This document shows, piece by piece, positions 50,880 to 60,027 of a stretch of 64,000 nucleotides of DNA. Position 1 is the first letter of the stretch. Every line of letters starts with the position of its first letter. A program made the translations under genes and the position numbers. Source of the stretch: Paenibacillus segetis (GTDB lineage: Bacteria > Bacillota > Bacilli > Paenibacillales > Paenibacillaceae); contig NZ_BMFT01000001.1 of NCBI RefSeq assembly GCF_014639155.1, positions 1,860,001 through 1,924,000 on the forward strand. The letters run 5' to 3'. Below the pieces are notes generated by a model. That model worked only from the letters and a program-made list of their open reading frames with translations, searched no databases and was not told where the DNA came from.

Positions 50880-51598
50880 ACAACACCACCTGCATGTTCA
50901 GATGTCAGGGCAAAAAAGGCTTTCTCTAGTGTAGAATGGTTACCTATTACTTCTTCCAATGTTCCATCTGCAACGATTGTTCCATGCTTAATAATCACCA
51001 CATCATCAACCGTCTCTGCAAGCTCTCCCATGAGATGACTGGATAGTAACACTGTGTTTCCAGACTCAGCACGTTCACGTAAAAATGTCCGAATCCACCG
51101 AATTCCTTCTGGGTCGAGCCCGTTTACGGGTTCATCTAAAACCAATATTGTTGGATCACCAAGTAGTGCAGCTGCCATGCCAAGTCTTCTCCCCATACCA
51201 AGAGAATACTTCCCAACTCTTTTCCCAGCTGCATTAGAAAGACCTACTATTTCTAGAACTTCCTCGACACGTGAGCGAGGCAATCCTGCGGCACGAGCAA
51301 TCCAACGCAAGTGTGCCCGTCCTGTTCGCATACGATGAGCTCCAAATCCATCAAGTGCGGCACCTACTGTTGCTAGAGGATTATGTAATTCAGCGAATGG
51401 CTTTCCATTAATTAGTGCACTCCCTGAGGTAGCGCGATCTAATCCAAGCAGGATGCGAAGTGTAGAACTTTTTCCTGCCCCATTTGGACCTAAAAAACCA
51501 GTTACTCTACCTGGTCTAGCTGTAAAACTGATACCTGATAAGATTTCTTGAGATCCGCGACGTTTGACTAAGTTATTAATGGTAAACAACCATAACAC
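50876..51598 (-). CDS. ABC transporter ATPase
   Basis: 240 residues. Walker A GPNGAGKS at 37-44, signature YSLGMGRRLGMAAALLGDP (the LSGGQ motif is SLGMG, as in many drug- and lantibiotic-export ATPases), Walker B ILVLDEPVNGLDP, and the switch His in LLSSHLMGEL. The start may be the GTG at 51598 or the TTG at 51589, which is better spaced from GAAAGGAA. Cytoplasmic engine of the two-permease exporter. Confidence 0.92.
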   Translation of the reverse strand: MLWLFTINNLVKRRGSQEILSGISFTARPGRVTGFLGPNGAGKSSTLRILLGLDRATSGSALINGKPFAELHNPLATVGAALDGFGAHRMRTGRAHLRWIARAAGLPRSRVEEVLEIVGLSNAAGKRVGKYSLGMGRRLGMAAALLGDPTILVLDEPVNGLDPEGIRWIRTFLRERAESGNTVLLSSHLMGELAETVDDVVIIKHGTIVADGTLEEVIGNHSTLEKAFFALTSEHAGGVV

Positions 51599-51681
51599 TT
51601 CCTTTCTGTTATGGTTCTAATTATAAAGAAGCAAAGTTACATCTCAGTTATCATGCTGTTTACATCTGGTTTAACTTTCGG

Positions 51682-52689
51682 TTAATCTCTACCAATAGCT
51701 ACTCTTGTGCCATTTTCATTGGATGTAAAGTCAGCTTTCAGCCTCATTTTTTGCAACATATAATTTGAAATCGATAAACCAACTCCCGCCCCACGCTCAT
51801 AGGAAGAGTTATCCATACCTGGACCTTTGTCTGCAACAATGATCTGTTCTTTTTCTACATCAACCACAATGTTTGCATATTTTCCTTCTGCTGCATGGCG
51901 AAGAATATTCTGAAATAGATTATCCAGAACCCGTGTCATCCATTTAGGATCTGCTTCCCAATAAAAAGTCTCCTCTGTCGGTAAATCAACATCGAGCTGA
52001 ATTTCTTGTTCTTCAAATGCAGGATACCACGCTGCAACAGATGCTCTTACTAAACGTCCAATATCTGTTGAAGTGGGATGAAAAGGATGTTTCCCTGATG
52101 TAAGCAATGTATAGGAAAGTAAATCATCCATGAGATCTCCGACTCTTGTAATCGTATGGTTCATCTCTGTTAATGAGTTTTGTCCTTCTAGACTCATGGA
52201 TTCTTTATTTAATCGGGTGACATGTCCTCTCAAAATGGTAAGTGGCGTTCGTAAGTCGTGAGATAAATTCGCGATGAGTCGATGTCGTAACAATTCCTCT
52301 TCATATTCTCGCTTGCGACTGTCTTCAAGCTGCTGAATCATCCAATTAAAAGAACTTCCTAACTGGTCTATTTCATCCATACGATCAATTTGAACAGATA
52401 TTGGTCTAGGAAATGAGTTATGATTAGCTGAAAATGACATGACTTCCTGTAAGCGCGTGAGCCTTTTACGAAGTCTCAAGAAGAAAATCCAAGATATTAC
52501 AACAAATGCGACAATAATAAAACCAAACAAAAGTAATGTAACGTAAAATAGATTTAACGTATTCAATTGTTCTCCATTTTTAGAAAACCCAATGAATGCA
52601 GATAAGAGAATTAGCACAATGGGAGGAAAAAAGATAAACAGAAAATGTCCTTTTAGATACCTACGAAATAATGATTTAGTCTGTTTCAT
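51682..52689 (-). CDS. sensor histidine kinase of the ABC operon
   Basis: 335 residues. Two membrane segments (about 15-34 and 46-70) with a very short external loop, the pattern of intramembrane-sensing kinases linked to peptide-resistance transporters. HAMP-like linker, then HisKA with His144 in ANLSHDLRTPLTILRG, HATPase with LDNLFQNILRHA, VADKGPGMD and GAGVGLSISNYML. Overlaps the response regulator gene by four bases. Confidence 0.9.
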   Translation of the reverse strand: MKQTKSLFRRYLKGHFLFIFFPPIVLILLSAFIGFSKNGEQLNTLNLFYVTLLLFGFIIVAFVVISWIFFLRLRKRLTRLQEVMSFSANHNSFPRPISVQIDRMDEIDQLGSSFNWMIQQLEDSRKREYEEELLRHRLIANLSHDLRTPLTILRGHVTRLNKESMSLEGQNSLTEMNHTITRVGDLMDDLLSYTLLTSGKHPFHPTSTDIGRLVRASVAAWYPAFEEQEIQLDVDLPTEETFYWEADPKWMTRVLDNLFQNILRHAAEGKYANIVVDVEKEQIIVADKGPGMDNSSYERGAGVGLSISNYMLQKMRLKADFTSNENGTRVAIGRD

Positions 52690-53363
52690 AGTTTCACCCG
52701 ATAGCCTATTCCCTTCAACGTTTCAATAATCTCTGGACAATCTGGATCGCGTTCCAACTTTTGCCGCAGACGATGGATATGTACCATTATTGTTTTATCA
52801 CCCGTTATGTAAGCTTCTTCCCAAATTGCTTCATAAATTTGTTCTTTTGGTAACACTTGATTAGGGTGGCGTAAGAAATACATTAAAATTTGATGTTGTT
52901 TCCCTGTCAATATAATTTCTTCTCCTGTGCGTTTATCCAATACCATTTGGACTTGTGGATCTACTTCAATATGATGTCCTAATGAAATGCGTTCGGAATG
53001 TGTTCCACCACTTCGACGGATTAATACTTCTAATCTTGCAACCAATTCATCCGTATGGAATGGTTTCGTTAAATAGTCATCTGCAAATTGTAAACCATCT
53101 ACCTTATCATCTATCGATGTTCGAGCAGATAACAGCAAAATAGGAACCGCTGGAGCTACCTTTTTTAATCGTTTTCCCACAGTAAATCCGTCTAAGCCGG
53201 GCAACATGATATCCAAAATAACGATTTCATGATGATTTACTTCTTTTTCGGCTCCTTCACCAGAGAGCAGCCACTGAACTGAAAATCCTCGCTGTTCCAA
53301 TTCTTCTTTTAGCAGGCTACCTATTTTCTCATTATCTTCAATATATAATACGTTTCTTTTCAA
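52686..53363 (-). CDS. OmpR-family response regulator of the ABC operon
   Basis: 225 residues. Receiver with Asp51 (IVILDIMLPGLDG), Thr/Ser in LLSARTS and Lys in DDYLTKPF; the segment before, VDGLQFADDY, lacks one residue compared with the usual 'GL..GADDY', which may be a natural variant. Output winged helix: LTGKQHQILMYFLRHPNQVL and IMVHIHRLRQKLE. First gene of a five-gene operon that probably autoregulates and induces the transporter. Confidence 0.92.
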   Translation of the reverse strand: MKRNVLYIEDNEKIGSLLKEELEQRGFSVQWLLSGEGAEKEVNHHEIVILDIMLPGLDGFTVGKRLKKVAPAVPILLLSARTSIDDKVDGLQFADDYLTKPFHTDELVARLEVLIRRSGGTHSERISLGHHIEVDPQVQMVLDKRTGEEIILTGKQHQILMYFLRHPNQVLPKEQIYEAIWEEAYITGDKTIMVHIHRLRQKLERDPDCPEIIETLKGIGYRVKL

Positions 53364-53604
53364 GTAAGATCCCTCTCTCTAAATAGCATTCCTATTAGAC
53401 AGATTAACACAATATAAAAAATGATTTCCAGTTCAGACCCATTTCCAATAGAGTATACGACAAAAGTGCCGGCCTTGTACCTTTTATCGAGCTGATGACT
53501 CTCTATCACTTTGATGAATCACTTTAATAATAAAAAGAGGTTCGTCCCTTCTTCAGGAACAAACCTCGCTAGTTTAAGAATCTGTTTTTTCGAATGCAAA
53601 ATTC
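53364..53604. other. short intergenic with terminator
   Basis: 240 bases with hairpin GAGGTTCGTCC / GGAACAAACCTC at 53536-53567, which can end the leftward CDF transcript. The operon promoter for the response regulator lies near 53380-53450; no clean -35/-10. Confidence 0.55.
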
Positions 53605-54558
53605 TTAATGATGATGCGCATGTGCAACAGGCGTATCAGCTTTGAATGTACACAACACTGAAGAATCGTGTATGTGTTTTTCTGACTCAATTTGTAGAGT
53701 AACGTGATGAATTCCTTTATGTTCTAGCCTATGTTCAACCTTCTGTAAGAGTGATTCAGTATCATATACACTTTGCGTTCCTTCAACGACTACGTGGGCA
53801 GTCAGGGCATTCAGGCTACTTGTGATCGACCACACGTGTACGTCATGTACGTCTTTAACACCTTCGACTTGTTTTATGGTCTGTACAAGTTCGTTGACGT
53901 CCATATTTGTTGGCGTTCCTTCCATTAGTACGTTTAAGGCTGACTTGGTGACATAGTATCCACTACGTAACACCAAAGCTGCTACAAGGACGCTTGCAAG
54001 AGGGTCAGCCCAGCCCCAACCAAAGAACATCATGAGCAGGGCCGCTGCAATGGCACCGATGGAACCCAGCATATCACTGAGAACATGAAGGTAAGCACCA
54101 CGCATATTCAAGTTATTTTCGGTATCGCTTTTGCGCATCATGATCCATGCGACTAAGATGTTAACGAGTAAACCAATTACGCTGATAATCAGCATCCCTA
54201 GTGTAGCGACTTCTGGCGGATTGATGAATCGGTCGATAGCCTCATAGAAAATATACAGGGAAATCGCAATCAAAGTGATGCCATTCAATGCTGCGGCTAA
54301 AATTTCAAAACGACGGTATCCATAAGTCTTCCCAATATTGACCGCTTTTTCACTGAAGATAAATGCTAGCAGTGCTACTCCAAGCGCAATAGAATCGGAC
54401 AACATATGTCCTGCATCCGAAAGCAGGGCCAGACTATTCGTAATAAATCCACCAAATGCTTCAACAAGCATATAACCTGTTATGATAATGAATGAGATTA
54501 GAAGAACTTTTTTGTTAGCAGTTTGTCCATGATTGTGTGTATGATCATGACCGGACAT
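53605..54558 (-). CDS. czcD: cation diffusion facilitator, CzcD type (zinc/cobalt exporter)
   Basis: 317 residues from the ATG at 54558 after AAAGGAGAGGA (the frame extends to 54630). N-terminal HDHTHNHG histidine-rich start. Six membrane segments with the metal-site motifs SLALLSDAGHMLSDS (HxxxD) and AYLHVLSDMLGS (HxxxD), and a cytoplasmic domain ending HAHHH. Gene symbol by family, not by orthology proof. Exports Zn2+, Co2+ or Cd2+. An ArsR/SmtB-type palindrome lies in the upstream promoter region. Confidence 0.92.
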   Translation of the reverse strand: MSGHDHTHNHGQTANKKVLLISFIIITGYMLVEAFGGFITNSLALLSDAGHMLSDSIALGVALLAFIFSEKAVNIGKTYGYRRFEILAAALNGITLIAISLYIFYEAIDRFINPPEVATLGMLIISVIGLLVNILVAWIMMRKSDTENNLNMRGAYLHVLSDMLGSIGAIAAALLMMFFGWGWADPLASVLVAALVLRSGYYVTKSALNVLMEGTPTNMDVNELVQTIKQVEGVKDVHDVHVWSITSSLNALTAHVVVEGTQSVYDTESLLQKVEHRLEHKGIHHVTLQIESEKHIHDSSVLCTFKADTPVAHAHHH

Positions 54559-54609
54559 TGTGATCCTCTCCTTTGATGTATTCCATAAAATTTCAAATCT
54601 TATTATATT

Positions 54610-54635
54610 AACATATGAGCAACTGTTCATATGTT
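54610..54635. promoter_or_regulatory. CzrA/SmtB-type operator upstream of the CDF gene
   Basis: AACATATGA, eight bases, TCATATGTT: a perfect 9-bp dyad that contains the ATATGA..TCATAT core of metal-sensing ArsR/SmtB operators. It lies 52 bases before the start codon, where the promoter would be. No ArsR regulator gene is next to it. Confidence 0.65.
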
Positions 54636-54847
54636 TTCGGTGTCTTTATTATATGAATGTTTAGTATGAATGTCAATCATTTGAATGAATAGAACTGTAG
54701 CTTCGGGACATGTAGTTTATTTCGATAACTTCACGAGTCGTTGAACTTCATTTGATAATAGTTCTATGCCCCGATTATTTCTAGAGCTCTTTCATTTTTC
54801 ATGTTCCTTACTTATAACTAAAATTTAAACATAAATAAATAAAAAAT

Positions 54848-54875
54848 ATCCACCGATCATAGATCAGTGGCTTGG
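54848..54875 (-). terminator. terminator after the DUF1963 gene
   Basis: On the minus strand AGCCACTGATC, loop, GATCGGTGGATATTTTTTATT. Confidence 0.75.
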
Positions 54876-54924
54876 AATAATTCATTTGTTTTAAGTGTGT
54901 AAATGAAGTAGTGCAATCATTGGC

Positions 54925-55809
54925 TTAGCTAGAATATAGGGAGCAATAGGTGTTTGCAAAGTTGCCTGCGAGCAGATCTTCTTTTCGAATATAAAACTGC
55001 AATTCTCCAGCGTCCCACCAGCAGAATCCCACATCCTGATCGGAGTCAAGCGCAAGCAACAATAGTATATCCTGCACTTCCTGCTTCGCTCTATCAGAAT
55101 CACCTTTGAAATGATCTGTGATTTGCCTTAACGCTGAATCCATTGAATAGTTATACTGTTGGCCTGTCAACAGATGAAGTGCTGCTTCGTATTCACAATC
55201 CCCATGTTGGGTAGATGGATAGCCAAATATCACTGCCAGATCACTTGAGTTCTTACCGATCAACTCGAAGCATAAATCTTCATATTGATCATAATCATGT
55301 TCATCGTCTTCCACAATCTCGTAATCTACATAACCATAATTGGGAAGTTCCATCGTTGGTCTAGCACTCACACGATAACCGGTAAACTTATCCTCAAGAG
55401 AAGTTACTTCAGGCGAAGGGTAACGTTTAGCTTCCTGAAGCTTGTCTTCTGATAGATAGATCACCTTGTGCTCGATTCCATAGGCAGGTTCATCCACTCC
55501 TACGAAAAAGTACAACATACCTTTTGTAGGCAACAGTGTTGTTACATCATGAGGTATCAAATCACTTAAGCGCAGCTGGGCCAAGAACGTCATAGGCATC
55601 CCATCAGAATTCAGCGGCCATTCCTCGTTAAAAGGTAGATCTGGATCTCCCCCTATACGGGATGGGTTTATTTCGTTGTATGTTTCGATCTCTTTCTTGG
55701 ATAAGCGAATGCCTTTACGAACAGACTCTTTAAAATATTCCATTGCATGTTCGAACTGATATTCGTGAACAATTCGTTCAAGTTTATCTCGATTGTTATC
55801 ACTTAGCAA
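54925..55809 (-). CDS. DUF1963 (YwqG-like) protein
   Basis: 294 residues. Family hallmarks: SRIGGDPDLPFNEEWPLNSDGMPMTFLAQLRLSDL, GMLYFFVGVDEP, FGYPSTQHGDCEYEAAL, LLALDSDQDVGFCWWDAGELQFYIRKEDL. DUF1963 proteins are cytosolic and of unknown function; some occur near immunity proteins. The neighbouring DsrE gene lies 58 bases upstream on the same strand. Confidence 0.88.
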   Translation of the reverse strand: MLSDNNRDKLERIVHEYQFEHAMEYFKESVRKGIRLSKKEIETYNEINPSRIGGDPDLPFNEEWPLNSDGMPMTFLAQLRLSDLIPHDVTTLLPTKGMLYFFVGVDEPAYGIEHKVIYLSEDKLQEAKRYPSPEVTSLEDKFTGYRVSARPTMELPNYGYVDYEIVEDDEHDYDQYEDLCFELIGKNSSDLAVIFGYPSTQHGDCEYEAALHLLTGQQYNYSMDSALRQITDHFKGDSDRAKQEVQDILLLLALDSDQDVGFCWWDAGELQFYIRKEDLLAGNFANTYCSLYSS

Positions 55810-55867
55810 TCCTTACACCTTCCTTTATGTACGAATTTCTATAACCTGTGACAATCAATATTTCGGT

Positions 55868-56206
55868 CTAGGAAATCGTTAAGACTTCGTACTGTTCAGC
55901 AAGTTCCATAAAGTGCCCCATACTGGAGATTTCTCCAACGGTTAATTGCTCTCGTAAATGATAATAATCAACACAGGTAGCGCAGGCGAGCACTGGGACA
56001 TTGTTGTCCATAAGCTCTTTCAAATGTAATGAAGTCAGAGACTGCTCCGTTAAAGCGAACACACCTCGATTAACACAAAAGATGGCTGCTGGAAGCTGTT
56101 CACGCTGCTTTAAGAGGGTAAAGAATGTCTCTAAAAGTTGCGTTCCGAGCTCCCGATCCCCGTCTCCCAGGCTATCTGTAGTCAGAAAAATCAACTTATT
56201 CTTCAT
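55868..56206 (-). CDS. DsrE-fold, YedF C-terminal-type sulfurtransferase-like protein
   Basis: 112 residues. KLIFLTTDSLGDGDRELGTQLLETFFTLLKQ and VPVLACATCVDYYHL with the Cys-x-x-Cys-type active-site pattern (ACATC) are typical of the C-terminal domain of YedF, usually fused to or paired with a TusA domain. No TusA partner is visible here. Probably a small thiol-handling protein in sulfur or selenium metabolism. Confidence 0.8.
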   Translation of the reverse strand: MKNKLIFLTTDSLGDGDRELGTQLLETFFTLLKQREQLPAAIFCVNRGVFALTEQSLTSLHLKELMDNNVPVLACATCVDYYHLREQLTVGEISSMGHFMELAEQYEVLTIS

Positions 56207-56415
56207 TAAATTATTCTTTCCTTTCGTATGTAAAATCGTATTTAATTCTGCGTAAGACCCCTATCTAATATTATAACGGATAAGATTCAGCCTTATCTCG
56301 ATTCATTTAGTTGAATTAAATTATTTTACTTTCTTGGCACTGCGTTTCTGTTCAACTCGATGGAATACCCCAGCTTAGTTATCAAAACCTCATTTTCAGG
56401 ATCCCTATAATATTC

Positions 56416-57075
56416 TTAAACTTCCCTCAACGGCGTACGAAACGGACCGGATTGCAATAAGCCAATGTTAATGGCTTCCCATAAATATAAGGAAGCGATC
56501 GTAGAGTGTGGCCCCCACACTTCTTGTTTCCGTTGCAATACTGAAGGACCGTCACTTGTTTCTTCCGCATACAGCCACTCTGAAGCACGCTTGAGGCCAA
56601 GATCTCCGAAAGACAGGATATTCGCTCTTCCAAAGTAAAAAATAAGGAACATCTCCGCTGTCCAACGGCCAACTCCTTTTATCAAGGTCAGTTGTCGAAT
56701 GACCTCTTCGTCATTCATATTTGCTAACAATTCAAAATTAAGCGCTCCTAGTTTTGTCTGTTCCGCTAGGTTCAGAAGATAGCTTAGTTTATTCCTGGAT
56801 AGACCCGCCGAACGTAAGCTCTCTTCTGATGCAGTCAAGACGGTATCAGGCGTAATAGTACCACATATCTGCTCCAACCTCTGATAAATAGTTGCTGCAG
56901 CTTTGATCGAAAGCTGTTGTCCAACTAACGTTCTGACTATGTAGGTAAACCCATCCGACTGGCGAGGTATTTGGATTCGGCCGATTCGATGCACCAACTC
57001 TTCAAGTATAGGGTCATCTTTGCATAGTTCTCGAACATCGCGATGGTTCGGATGAACATCGAAGAGATATAGCAA
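56416..57075 (-). CDS. DNA-3-methyladenine glycosylase, HhH-GPD (AlkA-like)
   Basis: 219 residues. Helix-hairpin-helix LIKGVGRWTAEMFLI (131-145) and catalytic Asp158 in SFGDLGLKRA define the HhH-GPD superfamily of AlkA-type glycosylases, which remove alkylated bases in base excision repair. QSDGFTYIVRTLVGQQLSIKAA is the usual start of the domain. Shorter than E. coli AlkA because the N-terminal domain is absent, as is normal for the Firmicute form. Followed by the second CDF gene 53 bases away. Confidence 0.9.
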   Translation of the reverse strand: MLYLFDVHPNHRDVRELCKDDPILEELVHRIGRIQIPRQSDGFTYIVRTLVGQQLSIKAAATIYQRLEQICGTITPDTVLTASEESLRSAGLSRNKLSYLLNLAEQTKLGALNFELLANMNDEEVIRQLTLIKGVGRWTAEMFLIFYFGRANILSFGDLGLKRASEWLYAEETSDGPSVLQRKQEVWGPHSTIASLYLWEAINIGLLQSGPFRTPLREV

Positions 57076-57128
57076 ATGGAAACCTCCTTTCGCTTATGAG
57101 TAGTAATTATTGTATGCAAGATCATTCT

Positions 57129-58007
57129 TTATAATTTTGAGGGTTCATAATGCACGTGAACTTCAATGACTTCCGAAGTCTTTTTTAACTCATTCTCAAC
57201 ATTCGTAGCAACGTTATGTGCTTCTTGGAAATCTAAGTCTCCCTTTATCGACAGGACAACGTCAACTACAGCATTGCTGCCATAGTTTCTAGCCCGCAAA
57301 TCTTTAACCTCCTCCACACCTTCAACCTGCCCTACTGTCTCTTTAAACGCGGTTATGATCGTTTCATCAAATCCGTCGGATAAATGATGAGAAGCCTCCC
57401 GGAAGATATCCCATGCTGTTTTGCAGATAATAAAGCCAACTAAAATAGCTGTTAGTGGATCGAGCCATGGGAGGTTAAACTGAGATCCAATGATACCGAT
57501 TACTGCTCCAATACTGACCAAGGCATCAGAAAAATTATCTTTGGCCGCTGCCATAACAGCTTGACTCTTGATTTTACTGGCGAGATTCTTATTGTAGCGG
57601 TATACAAAATACATGACCACTGCGCACAATAAGCCTGTCCACACTGAAATCATATCCGGTGCTTGCTTACTGCCTTTAAACACAGAAAATATTGCAGTTA
57701 TCAGCACCTGGATACCTACAGCCATCATAATAAAGGATGCTATTAATGAAGCTATTGTTTCCGATTTCCAGTGTCCGTATGGATGATCTTCATCAGGCGG
57801 TCTTTGAGCTAATTTCAAACCGATCAGAACGGCAATGGAGGCAATAATATCTGTCGCGTTGTTCAAACCATCTGCCTTTAAGGCTTCCGAACCCGAAATA
57901 TTACCTATAATCAGCTTTAGAGCAGAAAGACAGATATACGCCACGATACTTACAATGGCTCCACGTTCACCCATTTTTAAATTTTCATAACGTTGGTGTT
58001 GTTCCAT
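57129..58007 (-). CDS. cation diffusion facilitator, MneP/YdfM-like
   Basis: 292 residues, six membrane segments with HxxxD-type sites (EALKADGLNNATDIIAS, DNFSDALVSIGAV) and a cytoplasmic domain with ASHHLSDGFDE and EVIEVHVHYEP. The DxxxD metal-site pattern in the fifth segment (DNFSD) points to manganese export (MneP, MneS), distinct from the HxxxD zinc type at 53605. RBS is not obvious. Confidence 0.88.
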   Translation of the reverse strand: MEQHQRYENLKMGERGAIVSIVAYICLSALKLIIGNISGSEALKADGLNNATDIIASIAVLIGLKLAQRPPDEDHPYGHWKSETIASLIASFIMMAVGIQVLITAIFSVFKGSKQAPDMISVWTGLLCAVVMYFVYRYNKNLASKIKSQAVMAAAKDNFSDALVSIGAVIGIIGSQFNLPWLDPLTAILVGFIICKTAWDIFREASHHLSDGFDETIITAFKETVGQVEGVEEVKDLRARNYGSNAVVDVVLSIKGDLDFQEAHNVATNVENELKKTSEVIEVHVHYEPSKL

Positions 58008-58208
58008 TCTCCAGATTCTCCCCTTAACACTCTTTGCATTGTTCCATATTAGCAGAGGAAATTTGAGTGGGTCTAGAGAAACGTTTTTTCATGTAGGACG
58101 AATAATGTCACTTGTCAAAGAAGCTTGCATTAGACCAACATGATTGCATTCAATCACCTTTTCAATGGATATTGGAAACTTAACAACCCCAACCCCCCTA
58201 GAAAAGAG

Positions 58209-58250
58209 AAGCAGGGACCCTAACCAAATCGGAAGGGTCCCTGCTTCATT
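58209..58250. terminator. bidirectional terminator
   Basis: GAAGCAGGGACCCT, loop, AGGGTCCCTGCTTC: perfect 14-bp stem between the anti-sigma gene end (58256) and the CDF gene, with U-tracts. Confidence 0.9.
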
Positions 58251-58255
58251 TCTCT

Positions 58256-58759
58256 TTACGGGTTAGCAGTTCCGTTAATCTTCTCAAAGTAAGGAGCTAG
58301 CTTGGAGGTGAGCTGCTCAAACTGCTGCTGTTCCTCTATGGTCAAATTCTCTTCATGTTTGACTCCTTTTTCATCGGTGATCTTCAGTTTTAATTGTATC
58401 AACTGCTTGAATTGTGTCATGAACTCTTTGTATTCGTCTTCCGTTAGCTTGCCTTTTGCTGTTTGAAGCATTCCCTCAATCTCTTGATAACCTTCCTGTG
58501 TACCGCCGCGCTGTTCTATGGTTGCGGAGGAACCGAATATATCATCGGCTAGATAGGAAGAAGCAAATACGGCAGACGGGATTAAGATCGCTACTACGGC
58601 AATACCTGCGAGTAAACGCTTTTTCATGGGAGATCTACCTCTCTTTTCATTCACATAGTGTTGATAGGACTGCTTTACACGACCATACAATTCGGGTGGG
58701 CAATGCATCAAATCTGCTACCTGACTAAGCTCTTCACGCAATTCCTTGTCAATGGACAT
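58256..58759 (-). CDS. anti-sigma factor-like membrane protein
   Basis: 167 residues. N-terminal cytoplasmic 50 residues (DKELREELSQVADLMHCPPELYGRVKQSYQHYVNEKRG), one membrane segment (LLAGIAVVAILIPSAVFASSYL, 49-70) and a charged extracellular helical domain (TIEEQQQFEQLTSKLAPYFE). It resembles the small anti-sigma proteins paired with SigV/SigY-like ECF factors. Overlaps the sigma gene by eleven bases, so translation is coupled. Confidence 0.8.
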   Translation of the reverse strand: MSIDKELREELSQVADLMHCPPELYGRVKQSYQHYVNEKRGRSPMKKRLLAGIAVVAILIPSAVFASSYLADDIFGSSATIEQRGGTQEGYQEIEGMLQTAKGKLTEDEYKEFMTQFKQLIQLKLKITDEKGVKHEENLTIEEQQQFEQLTSKLAPYFEKINGTANP

Positions 58760-59312
58760 ACGCGTTCCCTCCCGTCATTTCAAAACGTTTCCGGAGTTCT
58801 TTCAGTGCCAGATGATGCCTGGATTTCACTGTACCAACGGGAATTTGCAGCAAGTCTGCGATTTCTTCCAGGGCATAGTCGTGAAAATACCGCAGGATGA
58901 CGACCACACGTAGTTTGTACGACAATTGGCGGACAAGGCTGAACAGTTCATGCTGCATTTCAGACTGCAGGACAACATCATCCGTCCAGTTGAACTGTTC
59001 ACAATTCATTTGACGGTTTCGTTCAAAAAGACGGATTCGTCGCCAGGTCTTTCTTTTCCAATCTTGGACTAAACGGACAGTAATACCGTGCAACCAGAAC
59101 CGGAATGACCGATTCGGGTCGTACATGAGAAACGACTGCCACATGTGCATGTAAACTTCATTCACGATATCTTCAATGTCTGGTTTGTTGTAGACGAGAA
59201 AAGCTACCGTCCGATAGACGTCTTGGTGAGTCGCCTCATAGACAAGCTGAAAGGCAGACTCGTCGCCGTGCGTTGCTTTTTCAAGCCATGGAAGTAATTC
59301 TTTATCATTCAT
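58749..59312 (-). CDS. ECF-type RNA polymerase sigma factor
   Basis: 187 residues. Region 2 (ATHQDVYRTVAFLVYNKPDIEDIVNEVYMHMWQSF) and region 4 (LRQLSYKLRVVVILRYFHDYALEEIADLLQIPVGTVKSRHHLALKELRKRF) are complete. A likely ECF promoter lies just upstream of its start (59344-59371), suggesting autoregulation. Acts with the membrane anti-sigma encoded downstream to respond to an envelope signal. Confidence 0.92.
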   Translation of the reverse strand: MNDKELLPWLEKATHGDESAFQLVYEATHQDVYRTVAFLVYNKPDIEDIVNEVYMHMWQSFLMYDPNRSFRFWLHGITVRLVQDWKRKTWRRIRLFERNRQMNCEQFNWTDDVVLQSEMQHELFSLVRQLSYKLRVVVILRYFHDYALEEIADLLQIPVGTVKSRHHLALKELRKRFEMTGGNAYVH

Positions 59313-59343
59313 AGGGGCCCCTCCTGAACGTGTTACAACCCTT

Positions 59344-59371
59344 AATTCGCTCCTGCGGGGAAAAAGGTTCA
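59344..59371 (-). promoter_or_regulatory. candidate ECF-sigma promoter
   Basis: On the minus strand, TGAACC at about 59371-59366 and CGAATT at 59349-59344, with 16 bases between, fit the -35 AAC and -10 CG motifs of ECF promoters. About 30 bases upstream of the sigma gene. Position and pattern support autoregulation but the call is by eye. Confidence 0.45.
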
Positions 59372-59399
59372 GTAATTGAATAATTTTTTTACGAAACTC

Positions 59400-59720
59400 G
59401 TAATTTCAACATCTTTTGATAACGCTTGTAATCCACAAAAAAAGAACACCTCGTCGAAAAACGAGTGTTCTTAGTCTAAAGTGTCACATATATAAAAGTA
59501 TAATACTGGAAGAAAATCGTCAACAGCTACAGGGGGACAGGTTCTTTGTTTTAACTAGTACACATGAAAAAGAGCAGCATCAAGTGCTGCTCCAAACCGA
59601 TTTATTTCATCAACATGTTCATCGTTGTTAACATATCGGAATCACTGTTCCGCGAATTTCTTATGTGTATATGTTTTTGTCCCTCCGACAAGTCGGAAGA
59701 TGAAACTTTTCGATCTTTAA
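59400..59720. other. intergenic with two terminator hairpins
   Basis: AAGAACACCTCGT / ACGAGTGTTCTT at 59446-59472 and GAGCAGCA / TGCTGCTC at 59568-59592, the latter followed by nothing U-rich. The first would end rightward, the second leftward transcripts. No gene seen. Confidence 0.6.
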
Positions 59721-60023
59721 TTATTTATTAATGGGTTGAGCTATAAAAGCTTGAGCATGTAACGGAGCTGTCAAGTATCTTGGAGCTTTAGCTACGAACG
59801 CCTGAAAATGGCTGCTTGCATTGTGAGCCCCTACAGCTTCTTCGTCTTTCCACTGTTCGACCATAAGATATGTGTTATCCTGATCAGTATCCTTCAGAAG
59901 CTTGTAAGACACATTCCCTGCTTCCACGCGGGATGACTCAATAAGTTCTTGTACAGACTCGAGGAACTCTGCTTCTACTTCTGGGTTTACTTTCAAATAT
60001 GCATGAATAATTATCATGGACAT
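59721..60023 (-). CDS. antibiotic-biosynthesis-monooxygenase (ABM) domain protein, YgiN-like
   Basis: 100 residues from the ATG at 60023 (frame extends to 60248 but overlaps the nitroreductase gene). Complete ABM fold: IIIHAYLKVNPEVEAEFLESVQELIESSRVEAGNVSYKLLKDTDQDNTYLMVEQWKDEEAVGAHNASSHFQAF. Such small proteins act as quinol monooxygenases or in heme degradation. The start codon is four bases after the nitroreductase stop, and the ribosome site (TAAGG) includes that stop, so the two are coupled. Confidence 0.88.
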   Translation of the reverse strand: MSMIIIHAYLKVNPEVEAEFLESVQELIESSRVEAGNVSYKLLKDTDQDNTYLMVEQWKDEEAVGAHNASSHFQAFVAKAPRYLTAPLHAQAFIAQPINK

Positions 60024-60027
60024 AACC

